Shown here: positions 25,066-33,086 of the stretch, one piece after another
Layout: each line of letters begins with the position of its first letter
Position numbering within the stretch: the first letter of the stretch is position 1
Source: Blautia coccoides
GTDB lineage: Bacteria; Bacillota; Clostridia; Lachnospirales; Lachnospiraceae
Length of the DNA: 64,000 bases
Direction: 5' to 3'
NCBI RefSeq assembly: GCF_034355335.1
Contig: NZ_CP136422.1
Coordinates: 325,001-389,000 of the forward strand
Notes under the pieces: model-generated
What the model saw: only the letters and a program-made list of their open reading frames with translations
Databases searched by the model: none
What the model was told of the DNA's origin: nothing
Made by a program: the position numbers and the translations under genes

Positions 25066-25257
25066 ATGTGTCAGAAAGAAGAGGAAACTTTCCTGGTCAA
25101 TGTAATGTACAGAAGAAATGGGACATGGCAGGGACAGGTTACCTGGGCACAAAGAAATGAGAAAAGGTATTTCAGAAGCCTGCTGGAGCTGATCAAGCTC
25201 ATAGACGGCACCATGGAAGACCAGGACATGGGAAAAGCCCTGATAACAGAAAACTAA
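25066..25257 (+). CDS. Small conserved-looking protein at the head of the SipW/BsaA operon
   Basis: 63 residues with no signal peptide. It reads as a small beta-beta-alpha unit: FLVNVMYRRNGTWQGQVTWAQ forms two strands and FRSLLELIKLIDGTM a helix. I believe similar short proteins are common in Lachnospiraceae, but their function is unknown to me. AAAGGAGAG precedes the ATG. It lies 58 bases before the first BsaA-like gene in the same direction with no terminator in between, so it is probably in that transcript and might act as a regulator or chaperone; that is a guess. Confidence 0.6.
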   Translation: MCQKEEETFLVNVMYRRNGTWQGQVTWAQRNEKRYFRSLLELIKLIDGTMEDQDMGKALITEN

Positions 25258-25315
25258 AGTTGTTATCTCGGTTCAAATAACAAATAAAAACAATAAAAAT
25301 CAGGAGGATAAGGGT

Positions 25316-26140
25316 ATGAAAAACAAGAAAGCATTGGCAGGCGCAGGTCTTGCGGCAGTATTAGTATTGGGAGGAACATTTGCTTATTTTAACCAGACAA
25401 TGGTTGCGGAGAACAAGTTCGACACGGCAAAATACGGTTCCACTCTCGTGGAGGATTTCAAACCAAGTGACGGAGAGGACTGGAAACCGGGCGCTGAAGT
25501 TAATAAGGATGTGACCGTGGTAAATACAGGGGACCAGCCAATCGTTGCAAGGGTGAAACTGGATGAAACATGGTATCGAGGCGAGACGCCTGTTCTTATT
25601 AAAGAGAATAAAGCAGAAGATGGTGCGGTTTACGGAGAAGTTTCACAGCCGGATTCCGGTGAAGAGGGAAATACAGTAGCCGGAGCACTGGATGGTATTA
25701 TTGAAAATGATGGTACAGTCGTAGTGAAAAAACTTGGAGAGAACTGGGTAGCCGGAGAGGACGGATGGTATTACTATAATGTGCAGATCACACCGGATGA
25801 TCCTGAATCCGAGAAGTTCCTTGACAGTGTTCAGCTTTCCCCGGAAACGGATATGGGCGCCTTTACAAACAAAAAATATTACACAACAGCAGAAGAAAAA
25901 CCGAATGTAAATGACCTGTCACAGTGGACGGCATATGAAGGTGACCTGCCGGATGATGCAACATTCAATATTTCCATTACAGAGATGAATCCTGAGGCCA
26001 TGGGTTATAGCGATGCAGATTACACACTGAAGGTTACCATGCAGACTGTACAGGCAACAGATAAAGCTGTGAATGCGGTATTTGCAGGTATGCCGGAAGA
26101 GATTAAAGCTGCATGGAACCTGGAAAATGAGAACCTTTAA
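25316..26140 (+). CDS. BsaA-family SipW-dependent biofilm matrix protein 1
   Basis: 274 residues. The signal peptide has the SipW pattern: KNKKALAGAGLAAVLVLGGTFAYFNQTMVAENKFDTAKYG, with GGT-x-AYF at about 20-26. The mature domain shows FKPSDGEDWKPGAEVNKDVTVVNTGDQPIVARVKLDETW, later GWYYYNVQITPDD and YTLKVTMQTVQATDKAVNAVF at the end. The BsaA protein of Clostridium perfringens has this layout and polymerises into a heat-stable extracellular matrix after cleavage by SipW. A CAGGAGG site precedes the ATG. It is the first of four SipW-type substrates between 25316 and 29120, and sipW follows two genes later. Confidence 0.85.
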   Translation: MKNKKALAGAGLAAVLVLGGTFAYFNQTMVAENKFDTAKYGSTLVEDFKPSDGEDWKPGAEVNKDVTVVNTGDQPIVARVKLDETWYRGETPVLIKENKAEDGAVYGEVSQPDSGEEGNTVAGALDGIIENDGTVVVKKLGENWVAGEDGWYYYNVQITPDDPESEKFLDSVQLSPETDMGAFTNKKYYTTAEEKPNVNDLSQWTAYEGDLPDDATFNISITEMNPEAMGYSDADYTLKVTMQTVQATDKAVNAVFAGMPEEIKAAWNLENENL

Positions 26141-26251
26141 AAAATAATTGCAGCTGTTCGGTATACGCATAGTTACGGCCGGTGCAGTAAATGCGCAGAC
26201 CAGATGGATAATTATAAATTATAAATGATCATACATATGGAGGATAATAAG

Positions 26252-27064
26252 ATGATGAATAAAAAATATAAAAAAGCAGTTGCCGGGTTAGGGGCTTTAG
26301 TATTAGTTGGCGGTACATTGGCTTATTTCAGTCAGAGCACAACAGTGGAGAATGATTTCCAGACCGGTTCTTATGAAGGAACCACAGTGGAGAAGTTCAA
26401 CCCCACAGACGGTGATGACTGGCAGCCGGGTGCAGAAGTAGATAAGGAAGTAGGTGCCAGAAACACCGGGGATTCGGCTCTATGGGTAAGAATTAAATTT
26501 GATGAGGTATGGGAAAATGCGGACAAAGAATTGGCTTCTTCATTAGCGGACAAAGGTTTTTTCCCTGCTGTAGACAAGGCAAATCAGGTGGATCCGGAAG
26601 ATGGTGAGACTGAGGAGGATCAAGGTTCTGTTGTTTATAAGAATATAAATGTGCTTACTCTGGAAGAGGCGGAAGCAGGGAATAAAGACGGCTGGGTTGA
26701 CGGCGGAGACGGATATTTTTATTGGAACCGGACACTGGCTCCCAAGGGAGGGGCAACAGAAAAGCTGCTGAATTCTGTTACACTCTGTAAGGATACTGAC
26801 ATGGGACTTTATACTTCTGAGACTTATTATAAAGTGACAGATACTGACAGTGAACCGGATTTTGACGAATCATGGACAACAACTGTACCTACAGAAGACG
26901 AGATGAAAGGCAAATATGTATACAGCCATACCGTGACTGCCCTGGATGAAAATTTGAAGGGGTATGCAAAAGACAATTACACACTTAACATAACTACGGA
27001 ATTCGTACAGGCAGTAAAAGAAGCAGCAAATGGCTGGGCAGTTATACCATCAGAAAACAACTAG
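26252..27064 (+). CDS. BsaA-family SipW-dependent biofilm matrix protein 2
   Basis: About 270 residues. The ATG at 26252 is preceded by GGAGG at the right distance; the earlier in-frame ATG at 26225 is not. The signal reads KAVAGLGALVLVGGTLAYFSQSTTVENDFQTGSYEG. The mature part is parallel to the previous protein: FNPTDGDDWQPGAEVDKEVGARNTGDSALWVRIKFDEVWE, GYFYWNRTLAPKGGATEKLLNSVTL and YTLNITTEFVQAVKEAANGW. The two look like tandem duplicates that have diverged in the loops, perhaps as co-polymerising major and minor matrix subunits. It is followed by the signal peptidase gene after 45 bases. Confidence 0.85.
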   Translation: MMNKKYKKAVAGLGALVLVGGTLAYFSQSTTVENDFQTGSYEGTTVEKFNPTDGDDWQPGAEVDKEVGARNTGDSALWVRIKFDEVWENADKELASSLADKGFFPAVDKANQVDPEDGETEEDQGSVVYKNINVLTLEEAEAGNKDGWVDGGDGYFYWNRTLAPKGGATEKLLNSVTLCKDTDMGLYTSETYYKVTDTDSEPDFDESWTTTVPTEDEMKGKYVYSHTVTALDENLKGYAKDNYTLNITTEFVQAVKEAANGWAVIPSENN

Positions 27065-27109
27065 ATATAATTTTCTCAGAACCGAAGTTCTTCAATCATG
27101 GAGCGGCAT

Positions 27110-27631
27110 ATGAAACTACTGAAAAAACTATTCAACATTTTATCCGCATTGGTTTACATCATAATAGTGATGTACCTGCTGACAGCAGCTCCCATGCTTT
27201 TGGGATACAGGCCGGTTATGGTACTTAGCGGAAGCATGGAGCCTGCCTATCATGTGGGCAGTATCCTATATTACAAGGGTACTGAATTCGAGGATATCAA
27301 AGAAGGAGACGTGATCACCTTTCAAGCAGGGGAAGATACTCTGGTTACCCACCGGGTTACAGCAAAGGATGAGGCGGATAAGACCTTTATCACAAAGGGA
27401 GATGCCAACGATACGGAGGATGGCAGCCCTGTGAAATACAGCCAGGTTGCCGGGGTGGCGTCTCCGCGCTCCATTCCCTTCGCGGGATATTTTATAGACT
27501 GGGGAAAGAAACCCGTTGTCATTGCCGGTATGGCGGGGGTCATTATTATCAGTGTTATTCTGGACAGTCTCTTTCCGGAAAAGAAACGGAAAAAAGAAAG
27601 GACTGAAAATCATGAAGAGGAACAGGATTAA
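27110..27631 (+). CDS. sipW: SipW-type signal peptidase I, copy 1
   Basis: About 173 residues. An N-terminal membrane helix (about 5-30) is followed by the catalytic serine box VLSGSMEPAYHVGS and a conserved THRV box in which His replaces the usual Lys, the mark of SipW/ER-type signal peptidases with a Ser-His pair. KGDANDTEDGSPV is the conserved region with the Asp. A second hydrophobic helix lies near 140-160, followed by a very charged tail. The enzyme cleaves the special signal peptides of BsaA/TasA-type proteins outside the membrane. I start at ATG 27110, with GGAG 6 bases upstream. Its 3' end overlaps the next matrix gene by 20 bases, showing translational coupling. Confidence 0.88.
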   Translation: MKLLKKLFNILSALVYIIIVMYLLTAAPMLLGYRPVMVLSGSMEPAYHVGSILYYKGTEFEDIKEGDVITFQAGEDTLVTHRVTAKDEADKTFITKGDANDTEDGSPVKYSQVAGVASPRSIPFAGYFIDWGKKPVVIAGMAGVIIISVILDSLFPEKKRKKERTENHEEEQD

Positions 27632-28451
27632 ACTGCTTGTTTCCCTGTCAGCTGTCTTATGTATATTCTTGATAGGGGGAACGATTGCATATTTCAGCGA
27701 CCGGGAATCTGTCGGGAATGTATTTGCAATGGGTACCTATAACGGGGAACTGAATGAAGTATTTGCTCCGCCGGAAAACTGGCAGCCAGGTGTAAAGACA
27801 GAGAAAAAAGTGAAGATCAGTAATACAGGGACTGTAGATTTTGTGGCAGCGGCCAGGTTTGATGAGAACTGCATACGCAGAGATGATGTGATATCCAGAC
27901 AGTACAACAGTGAAGACGGCACGTTCACAGACGTGACGGTTGCCAGAGCCGGTGAAGAGCTTCCGGTGGTTTTTACTGATGAAGAGGGTATTTTGCAGGA
28001 GGTAGGAGTCAAACAGTTTGGCAGCCAGGTTGTTTTCTATGAGGAAAACACAGATCCGGCTGATTATGCGGGAAAGTGGGTTGGTTTCAGAGATGTGACA
28101 GACCGAAAACACGTAGTCTGCTATTTTCTGTATGCGGGTATTATTTCCGCAAAAGAAGACTCGCCTTATATACTGGAGAGCGTCACCATGAATCCGCTGC
28201 TGGAAAGCACAGTATCCCGGTCACATCAAATTTTATATTATGACAAAGAAGCGCAGCAAAATGTACAATCCTTCTCTTATGATGTGTCTGAGTATGGATA
28301 TGACAGCGCTCACTATAGTATTCATATCCAATCAAAAACAGTACAGGCAACGAGAGAGGCCATAGCCGGTGAGCTGGCCGAGGATAATGAGATGGTTCCG
28401 GCAAAATTTACCGATTTATTAAAGTATGTGCAGGGACTCTGCAGTAAATAG
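27612..28451 (+). CDS. BsaA-family SipW-dependent matrix protein 3
   Basis: About 279 residues from the ATG at 27612, inside the end of sipW. The signal peptide reads KLLVSLSAVLCIFLIGGTIAYFSDRESVGNVFAMG, a textbook SipW type. The mature region has FAPPENWQPGVKTEKKVKISNTGTVDFVAAARFDENC, then WVGFRDVTDRKHVVCYFLYAGIISAKEDSPYILESVTM and YSIHIQSKTVQATREAI. It is more diverged from the first two, with added Cys residues, and may be a minor subunit or cap. It ends 12 bases before the next gene. Confidence 0.82.
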   Translation: MKRNRIKLLVSLSAVLCIFLIGGTIAYFSDRESVGNVFAMGTYNGELNEVFAPPENWQPGVKTEKKVKISNTGTVDFVAAARFDENCIRRDDVISRQYNSEDGTFTDVTVARAGEELPVVFTDEEGILQEVGVKQFGSQVVFYEENTDPADYAGKWVGFRDVTDRKHVVCYFLYAGIISAKEDSPYILESVTMNPLLESTVSRSHQILYYDKEAQQNVQSFSYDVSEYGYDSAHYSIHIQSKTVQATREAIAGELAEDNEMVPAKFTDLLKYVQGLCSK

Positions 28452-28463
28452 GAGTTGGCTCTT

Positions 28464-29120
28464 ATGACGAAAAAGAATGCAATAAAAGGCGTTGGCATCA
28501 CTGCCCTTGCAGGCCTGCTTGTGATCGGCGGTTCGCTGGCGTATTTCACAGATAAGAATAAGGCGGAGAATTTCATTTCCCTGGGTCATGTGGATATTAC
28601 CCTTACGGAGGAAATGCAGAATCCTTTAAACCCGGAGGAAACTATATCTTACCGGGATCCGGTAAATGTACTGCCGGGTGACAGAATATCCAAAATACCC
28701 CTCATACATCTGGCAGAAGATTCCCTCCCTTCTTATATAAGAGCGACAATTGCCATAGTGAACCCCGGGAATGTGACTCCGCCGGTGACCATAGACAGTA
28801 TTGATCTGGACAAAGATAACTGGGTATGCATCAAGGATGAAGCTGCCGATTATGTTTGGACGTGTTATTTTGTCGGCGGAGAGCGGGAAGGGATACTGAA
28901 TCCAGGAGATACCGCAGAGCTTTTCACAGAGGTGAAAATTCCCGGCGAATGGGGAGTGGAAGCCAATGCGTCAGAAGTGGAAGTTACCGTATCTGCAGAG
29001 GCAGTCCAGGCTGACGGGTTCCGGCCTGTATATGAACGAAACGGAGATGCCATAACTTCCGTATCATGGGTTGATAAAGATGGAAAAGAAATACAGACAG
29101 AGAAATTCATACTGCGGTAA
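28464..29120 (+). CDS. TasA/CalY-like SipW-dependent matrix protein
   Basis: About 218 residues. The ATG at 28464 has GGAG 9 bases upstream; an in-frame TTG at 28455 is too near that site. The signal reads TALAGLLVIGGSLAYFTDKNKAENFISLGHVDITLTEE. This mature N-terminus and the following NVLPGDRISKIPLIHLAEDSLPSYIRATIAI resemble the TasA/CalY group more than the BsaA group, which has the WKPGAEV motif instead. TasA-type proteins assemble by donor-strand exchange into fibres. It stands directly before the second sipW gene, so each matrix type may have its own peptidase. Confidence 0.78.
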   Translation: MTKKNAIKGVGITALAGLLVIGGSLAYFTDKNKAENFISLGHVDITLTEEMQNPLNPEETISYRDPVNVLPGDRISKIPLIHLAEDSLPSYIRATIAIVNPGNVTPPVTIDSIDLDKDNWVCIKDEAADYVWTCYFVGGEREGILNPGDTAELFTEVKIPGEWGVEANASEVEVTVSAEAVQADGFRPVYERNGDAITSVSWVDKDGKEIQTEKFILR

Positions 29121-29139
29121 ACAGTGCAGGTACGGGAGG

Positions 29140-29637
29140 ATGAGGAAGCTGCTGAACCTGTCAGGTGTTCTTATCCTGTCTGCGCTGATCCTTATAACAG
29201 CTCCCTTTGCGGTTCCGAGATTTTTCGGATATCAGGTTTATGGGATCCTGACAGATAGTATGTACCCGGCTTACAGGCCGGGGGATTTGATATATGTGAA
29301 AGAAGTGTCCGCTGATGCCATCAGACCGGGAGATGTTATCGCCTATACTGCCGGGACAGCCACAGAGTTTGTGATCAGTCACCGGGTTCTGCGGACCGAT
29401 AAAGAAAATCATTCGTTTATAACAAAAGGCGACTCAGGCAAGTCGGAAGACATGACCCCTGTTGTGTTTTCAAGGTTAAAGGGCAGAGTGGTCTGCAGGA
29501 TTCCTTTACTTGGAAGGCTGTGTGGGCTTTTTGAAAACACAGCGGGAAAAATAAAACTTCTTTTGCTTTTTTCGGCGTCGTGTTTCTGCTGGGTGAGTGC
29601 GGAGAGGTTAAAGAAAAAAGAGGAGGGCGGGCAGTGA
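29140..29637 (+). CDS. SipW-type signal peptidase I, copy 2
   Basis: About 165 residues. An N-terminal helix (about 3-24) is followed by YGILTDSMYPAYRPGD with the catalytic Ser and ISHRVL with the partner His, then ITKGDSGKSEDMTPV. A hydrophobic segment (about 137-155) and a short charged tail end it. Like copy 1 it is of the Ser-His SipW class, but the two are well diverged. The start is uncertain: ATG 29140 lies against GGGAGG with no spacing, and an in-frame ATG at 29080 inside the previous gene would add about 20 residues rich in Lys, Arg and Tyr. It overlaps the next gene by GTGA. Confidence 0.8.
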   Translation: MRKLLNLSGVLILSALILITAPFAVPRFFGYQVYGILTDSMYPAYRPGDLIYVKEVSADAIRPGDVIAYTAGTATEFVISHRVLRTDKENHSFITKGDSGKSEDMTPVVFSRLKGRVVCRIPLLGRLCGLFENTAGKIKLLLLFSASCFCWVSAERLKKKEEGGQ

Positions 29638-30281
29638 AAAAGAAATATATACTTATGGCATCAGCAGCAGTGCTGCTTGCCGCGGCGTTTGCCGGAGGCT
29701 CACTTGCCTATTTTCGGGCAGAGGGAAAACCGGTGGAACAGCGGATCAATACCAGAAATTTAAAAATACAGCTTACAGACGGTGAGAATACAGAACTGCC
29801 GGGAGGAAAGTTATATACTTACGGAATACCGGGAACAAAGTTTGAAAAAGAGGTCTGTGTGCGCAATACAGCGGACACAGCATTATATACAAGAATTACC
29901 ATAAAGAAAAGCTGGGGAGAATATTCCGAGAAACAGGATTTTGAAAAGGATTTTGATAGTGACGCTTCCCTGATAGATATCAGGGTCTCGGATGACTGGC
30001 TGATGATAAAATCGGATGACCAGGGAGACAGAGAGGAGATCATTCTCTACTGCAGACAGCCGGTATTGCCGGGAGATACGACAAATCCATTTATGAACAG
30101 CATAGAGTTATCTGATAAAATAGGAAATGAATACGCCGGCAAAGACATAGAACTCCAGGTGACAGCAGACGGTGTGCAGTATCTGGGCAGTCGGGAAACA
30201 GATGAGGATGCCATGCTTTCAGAGTGGGGCGTATACCCGGTGATAGACGAAAAGGGATGGATCGCCCGGATTGAAGAGTAA
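29634..30281 (+). CDS. Predicted SipW-dependent matrix protein after sipW copy 2
   Basis: About 215 residues from a GTG at 29634 that overlaps the stop of the peptidase gene and follows AGGAGGGCGGGCA. The signal has KKKYILMASAAVLLAAAFAGGSLAYFRAEGKPVEQRINTRNLKI, the SipW pattern GGS-LAYF. The mature part has IPGTKFEKEVCVRNTADTALYTRITIKKSW, then ILYCRQPVLPGDTTNPFMNSIEL and IELQVTADGVQYLG. It belongs to the same broad family, nearer to the TasA-like member than to BsaA. The tight coupling to sipW copy 2 suggests it is that enzyme's substrate. Confidence 0.78.
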   Translation: MKKKYILMASAAVLLAAAFAGGSLAYFRAEGKPVEQRINTRNLKIQLTDGENTELPGGKLYTYGIPGTKFEKEVCVRNTADTALYTRITIKKSWGEYSEKQDFEKDFDSDASLIDIRVSDDWLMIKSDDQGDREEIILYCRQPVLPGDTTNPFMNSIELSDKIGNEYAGKDIELQVTADGVQYLGSRETDEDAMLSEWGVYPVIDEKGWIARIEE

Positions 30282-30304
30282 GGCGGCCAGGAAAGGAGGT
30301 AGTT

Positions 30305-31054
30305 ATGAAAAAGGGCATATTGGCATTAGGGCTGGTTATGTCAATTATATTCGGCGGGATCATAACTGCCAGGGCAGATTCATATGTGCCTCCAACAGCT
30401 ACATTTGACGGAAGAACAGATATTTCCTACAATTATGACGCCGATGATTTCGGAAGCGGTTTTTATGACATGCTGCCCGGTGAAGAACGGGAGCAGACAA
30501 TATGTCTTGAGAACATTACGGACAGGGATGTGGACTTTTTTATGTCAGCATCCGTCATCCAGTCGTTTGAGGATATCCGGGAAGCTTCCGGAGGCGCTTA
30601 TCATATCAGGCTGGTTTCTGTACAGAATGGCCGGGAAAAAGTTATTTACGGAAATGAGGAAGGTACAGACGCCAATGTGGGTGGTGTTGACAAGGAGGGG
30701 TTGAAAGACTTAAACGGCAATGTAAACGAGTGGTTTCTGGCCGCAAGTCTTCCGGGAAAAGGGAAAGCTGATATCAGGCTTGAAGTTTCATTAGAAGGTG
30801 AATCCCATAATAATACTTATCAGGACGCAGCAGGCAGATTTCAGTTTATGTTCCGGGCAGGCTATGAGGAGGATCAGATTGTTCAGGTGCAGAAAAAGGG
30901 AACAGATAAAATTATTACACTGCTGAGAACTGTCAAGACAGGTGATGATTCGTCTGCGGAAATATTTCTTTCAGCTCTGATTCTTTCGGCAGGGGTTGCA
31001 GGTGTCATTTTTTTACGCAGAGGAAAGAGAAATCTGCCTGACGCAAAACGTTGA
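30305..31054 (+). CDS. Secreted matrix-associated protein with KTGD anchor
   Basis: 249 residues. The signal peptide is of the ordinary type (about 1-25, ending IITARADS), not SipW. The mature domain (about 26-205) is beta-rich with DMLPGEEREQTICLENITDRDVDFFMSASV and ADIRLEVSLEGES, similar in style to the strands of the matrix proteins. The end is TVKTGDDSSAEIF, a hydrophobic helix and the basic tail RRGKRN, so it is a candidate for wall anchoring through a KTGD sorting signal. It may fix the fibres to the cell, as TapA does for TasA; that parallel is functional speculation, not homology. GGAAAGGAGG precedes the ATG. Confidence 0.7.
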   Translation: MKKGILALGLVMSIIFGGIITARADSYVPPTATFDGRTDISYNYDADDFGSGFYDMLPGEEREQTICLENITDRDVDFFMSASVIQSFEDIREASGGAYHIRLVSVQNGREKVIYGNEEGTDANVGGVDKEGLKDLNGNVNEWFLAASLPGKGKADIRLEVSLEGESHNNTYQDAAGRFQFMFRAGYEEDQIVQVQKKGTDKIITLLRTVKTGDDSSAEIFLSALILSAGVAGVIFLRRGKRNLPDAKR

Positions 31055-31082
31055 TGGTCAATTGGGGAGCGGAGGAATCGGA

Positions 31083-32069
31083 ATGAAATGGTTTAAAAGA
31101 TACAGGGGAATTCTCTGTGTGGTCCTTTTAGTTTTCAGTACAGCCATAGCGGTGCAGGCTGAGGAACAGAATTTTTATACGGTGACTTACAGGCCGGGGA
31201 AAACAGCAAGGTTTACAGAGGATTTATTCCGAAATTACCAAGAAATTTACGGTACGGATGCGGTTGTAAGGAGCAGCCGTACGGGAAGTATAGAAATTAC
31301 AGTGGAAGCAAATAGAGAGCTGCCAAAGCCGCCCAATGCCGGAGACATTATATTTGTGAAGGAGTATGAGGGGAAATACGTAATGAACACAGACTGGATG
31401 CCTGACGCAGAGCAGGTGATAGAGAGTATGGACTGCGTGGTTGACTACAGTACAGTGGTAGATTTGACGGAATACAGCATCCATTATGTGGATTCCCAGA
31501 GCGGAGATGACATTGCCTCCCCGGTAATTGCGCAGGGAAATAACGGTCAGCGCATCACTGCACGTGCTGTCGCGGTTGACGGATACCGGTGTGACAGTAT
31601 GGAGCAGCAGTCCATGGTTTTGGAGAAGAAAACAGAAAACAGGATTGCGTTTATGTATACCAGTTTGAGAGAGCCTGTGACAGAGACTGTTACAGTGCCG
31701 GGGGATACTGTAACGGATTACCGGGACATTGTACAGCAGAATACAGCCGAAAATAATACAGCAGGAAATCAGTCAGGCACAGCAGGCGCGGCTGGGTCAG
31801 AAGCAGGGGAGGATGTACAGGAAAATGCCCGGGACAATGGGCAGACGGGTGCCCAGACAGCAGAAACGGAACAGGTGACGGAAAACAATGGAGAGACAGA
31901 GGAAAATACAGAAATCAAAGATGAAGAAACACCGTTGGCAAACCAGGAGGCGGATTTGGAGAAATCAGAAGGCAGCAGCAGAATTATAGTAGGGTTAGCT
32001 GCCGCAGCGTTCCTGATTTTTGCGGGAGGACTTGTGTTGTGGATACGCAAAGGTTCCGGCGGATCATAA
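31083..32069 (+). CDS. MucBP-like surface protein ending the matrix operon
   Basis: About 328 residues from ATG 31083, preceded by GGAGCGGAGG. Signal peptide (about 1-25, ending AVQAEEQ), an N-terminal domain (about 26-130), then a MucBP-like module (about 135-205) with YSIHYVDSQSGDDI and AVDGYRCDS. A long acidic Thr/Glu/Asn/Gln stalk (about 215-290) and the C-terminal hydrophobic helix IIVGLAAAAFLIFAGGLVLWI with a short basic end follow. The motif DEETPLANQ before the helix could be a non-LPXTG sorting signal. It probably displays an adhesive module at the surface and, with the protein at 30305, connects the matrix to the cell or to mucin. Confidence 0.7.
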   Translation: MKWFKRYRGILCVVLLVFSTAIAVQAEEQNFYTVTYRPGKTARFTEDLFRNYQEIYGTDAVVRSSRTGSIEITVEANRELPKPPNAGDIIFVKEYEGKYVMNTDWMPDAEQVIESMDCVVDYSTVVDLTEYSIHYVDSQSGDDIASPVIAQGNNGQRITARAVAVDGYRCDSMEQQSMVLEKKTENRIAFMYTSLREPVTETVTVPGDTVTDYRDIVQQNTAENNTAGNQSGTAGAAGSEAGEDVQENARDNGQTGAQTAETEQVTENNGETEENTEIKDEETPLANQEADLEKSEGSSRIIVGLAAAAFLIFAGGLVLWIRKGSGGS

Positions 32070-32134
32070 ATATATGATCTTAATTACGGTTTTACTGTAT
32101 TTATATATGTTATAATAAAAAAATATGTGATTTG

Positions 32135-32167
32135 CCCCCTGGCGTCTGTATGATACCGGGGGTTTTT
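32135..32167 (+). terminator. Terminator of the SipW/BsaA operon
   Basis: CCCCC pairs with GGGGG around a 16-18 base loop and is followed by TTTTT. It lies 65 bases after the last matrix gene. Confidence 0.65.
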
Positions 32168-32336
32168 GCGTTCGGGTTTGTCATTGTCTCCAGATACCCA
32201 CAAAAAAAGGAGAGGAGATACATGTTTATGGCCGGACACGGTATGTCCAGGGCTTAAATACGGTATTTCTCACTTCATGTCGTGTTAAATTACATCGTTT
32301 CTGAACTATACTATTGTTGAAAGGAGGAGCAATGAA

Positions 32337-32843
32337 TTGGATCAGAAAAAGACAGGAAGTTTTTTTAAAGAACTTCGCAAAGAAAAAGGGCTGACCCAGG
32401 AGCAGTTGGCGGAGTATTTCCATGTTACCGGGAGGACTGTTTCACGATGGGAAACAGGCAGCAATATGCCGGATTTGGATATTCTCGTTGAGATGGCAGA
32501 TTATTATGATGTGGATCTCAGGGAACTGCTGGATGGAGAAAGGAAGGATGAGAAGATGAATAAAGATTTAGAGGAAACCGTATTGAAGGTTGCGGATTAC
32601 AGCAATGATGAGAAGATGAGGCTCATGAAAAAACTGCATATCTTTTCATGGATCGGTGTTGTGAGTTTTATCGTTTCTATTATATTGGAAGGAATGGGTT
32701 TGGCTGACAGGGGAATTACCGGCAATGCTGCGTCACTCTGTGCGGGTATATCCTTCGGAATGCTTATAATAGCAGTGATCTATACAAGCAGATATATATT
32801 CAGGTTCAGGGAATCCAAGAAAAGATTTTTTCAACATAGATAA
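32337..32843 (+). CDS. XRE-family regulator with C-terminal membrane helices
   Basis: 168 residues. The N-terminal helix-turn-helix (about 8-65) has FFKELRKEKGLTQEQLAEYFHVTGRTVSRWETGSNMPDLD, followed by LRELLDGER. The C-terminal half has two hydrophobic segments (about 105-120 and 133-152) and ends with a basic tail. Such membrane-bound XRE proteins often sense envelope stress or small molecules. I choose the TTG start at 32337 because AAAGGAGG lies 9 bases upstream; the ATG at 32332 is in another frame. It stands alone between two terminators, so its targets cannot be read from context. Confidence 0.8.
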   Translation: MDQKKTGSFFKELRKEKGLTQEQLAEYFHVTGRTVSRWETGSNMPDLDILVEMADYYDVDLRELLDGERKDEKMNKDLEETVLKVADYSNDEKMRLMKKLHIFSWIGVVSFIVSIILEGMGLADRGITGNAASLCAGISFGMLIIAVIYTSRYIFRFRESKKRFFQHR

Positions 32844-32922
32844 ACCCCAGTCCGCATAACCTCATAAGGAAGGTACAGGATGCGGCGGGAACCTCCGATA
32901 TGGGAAGGGTTTCTTGTTAAAT

Positions 32923-32972
32923 AAAAGACCGGCGGCATCAGGAAAAGAGAACCTGATGCCGCCGGTCTTTTG
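32923..32972 (+). terminator. Strong rho-independent terminator after the XRE gene
   Basis: A perfect stem of about 20 bp (AAAAGACCGGCGGCATCAGG with its complement at 32952-32971) has a 9-base loop. The A-rich 5' side and T-rich 3' side could let it act in both directions. Confidence 0.85.
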
Positions 32973-33086
32973 TGGGTTTTGTCAAAAAAACCGCGGCATT
33001 TTGAAAAAAATTGTGTAAGTGTTGGCGCGCGAACAGGTAAAGTTTTTTTTGCGTGTTATACTTTTAACTATCTAAAGGAAACGGGG

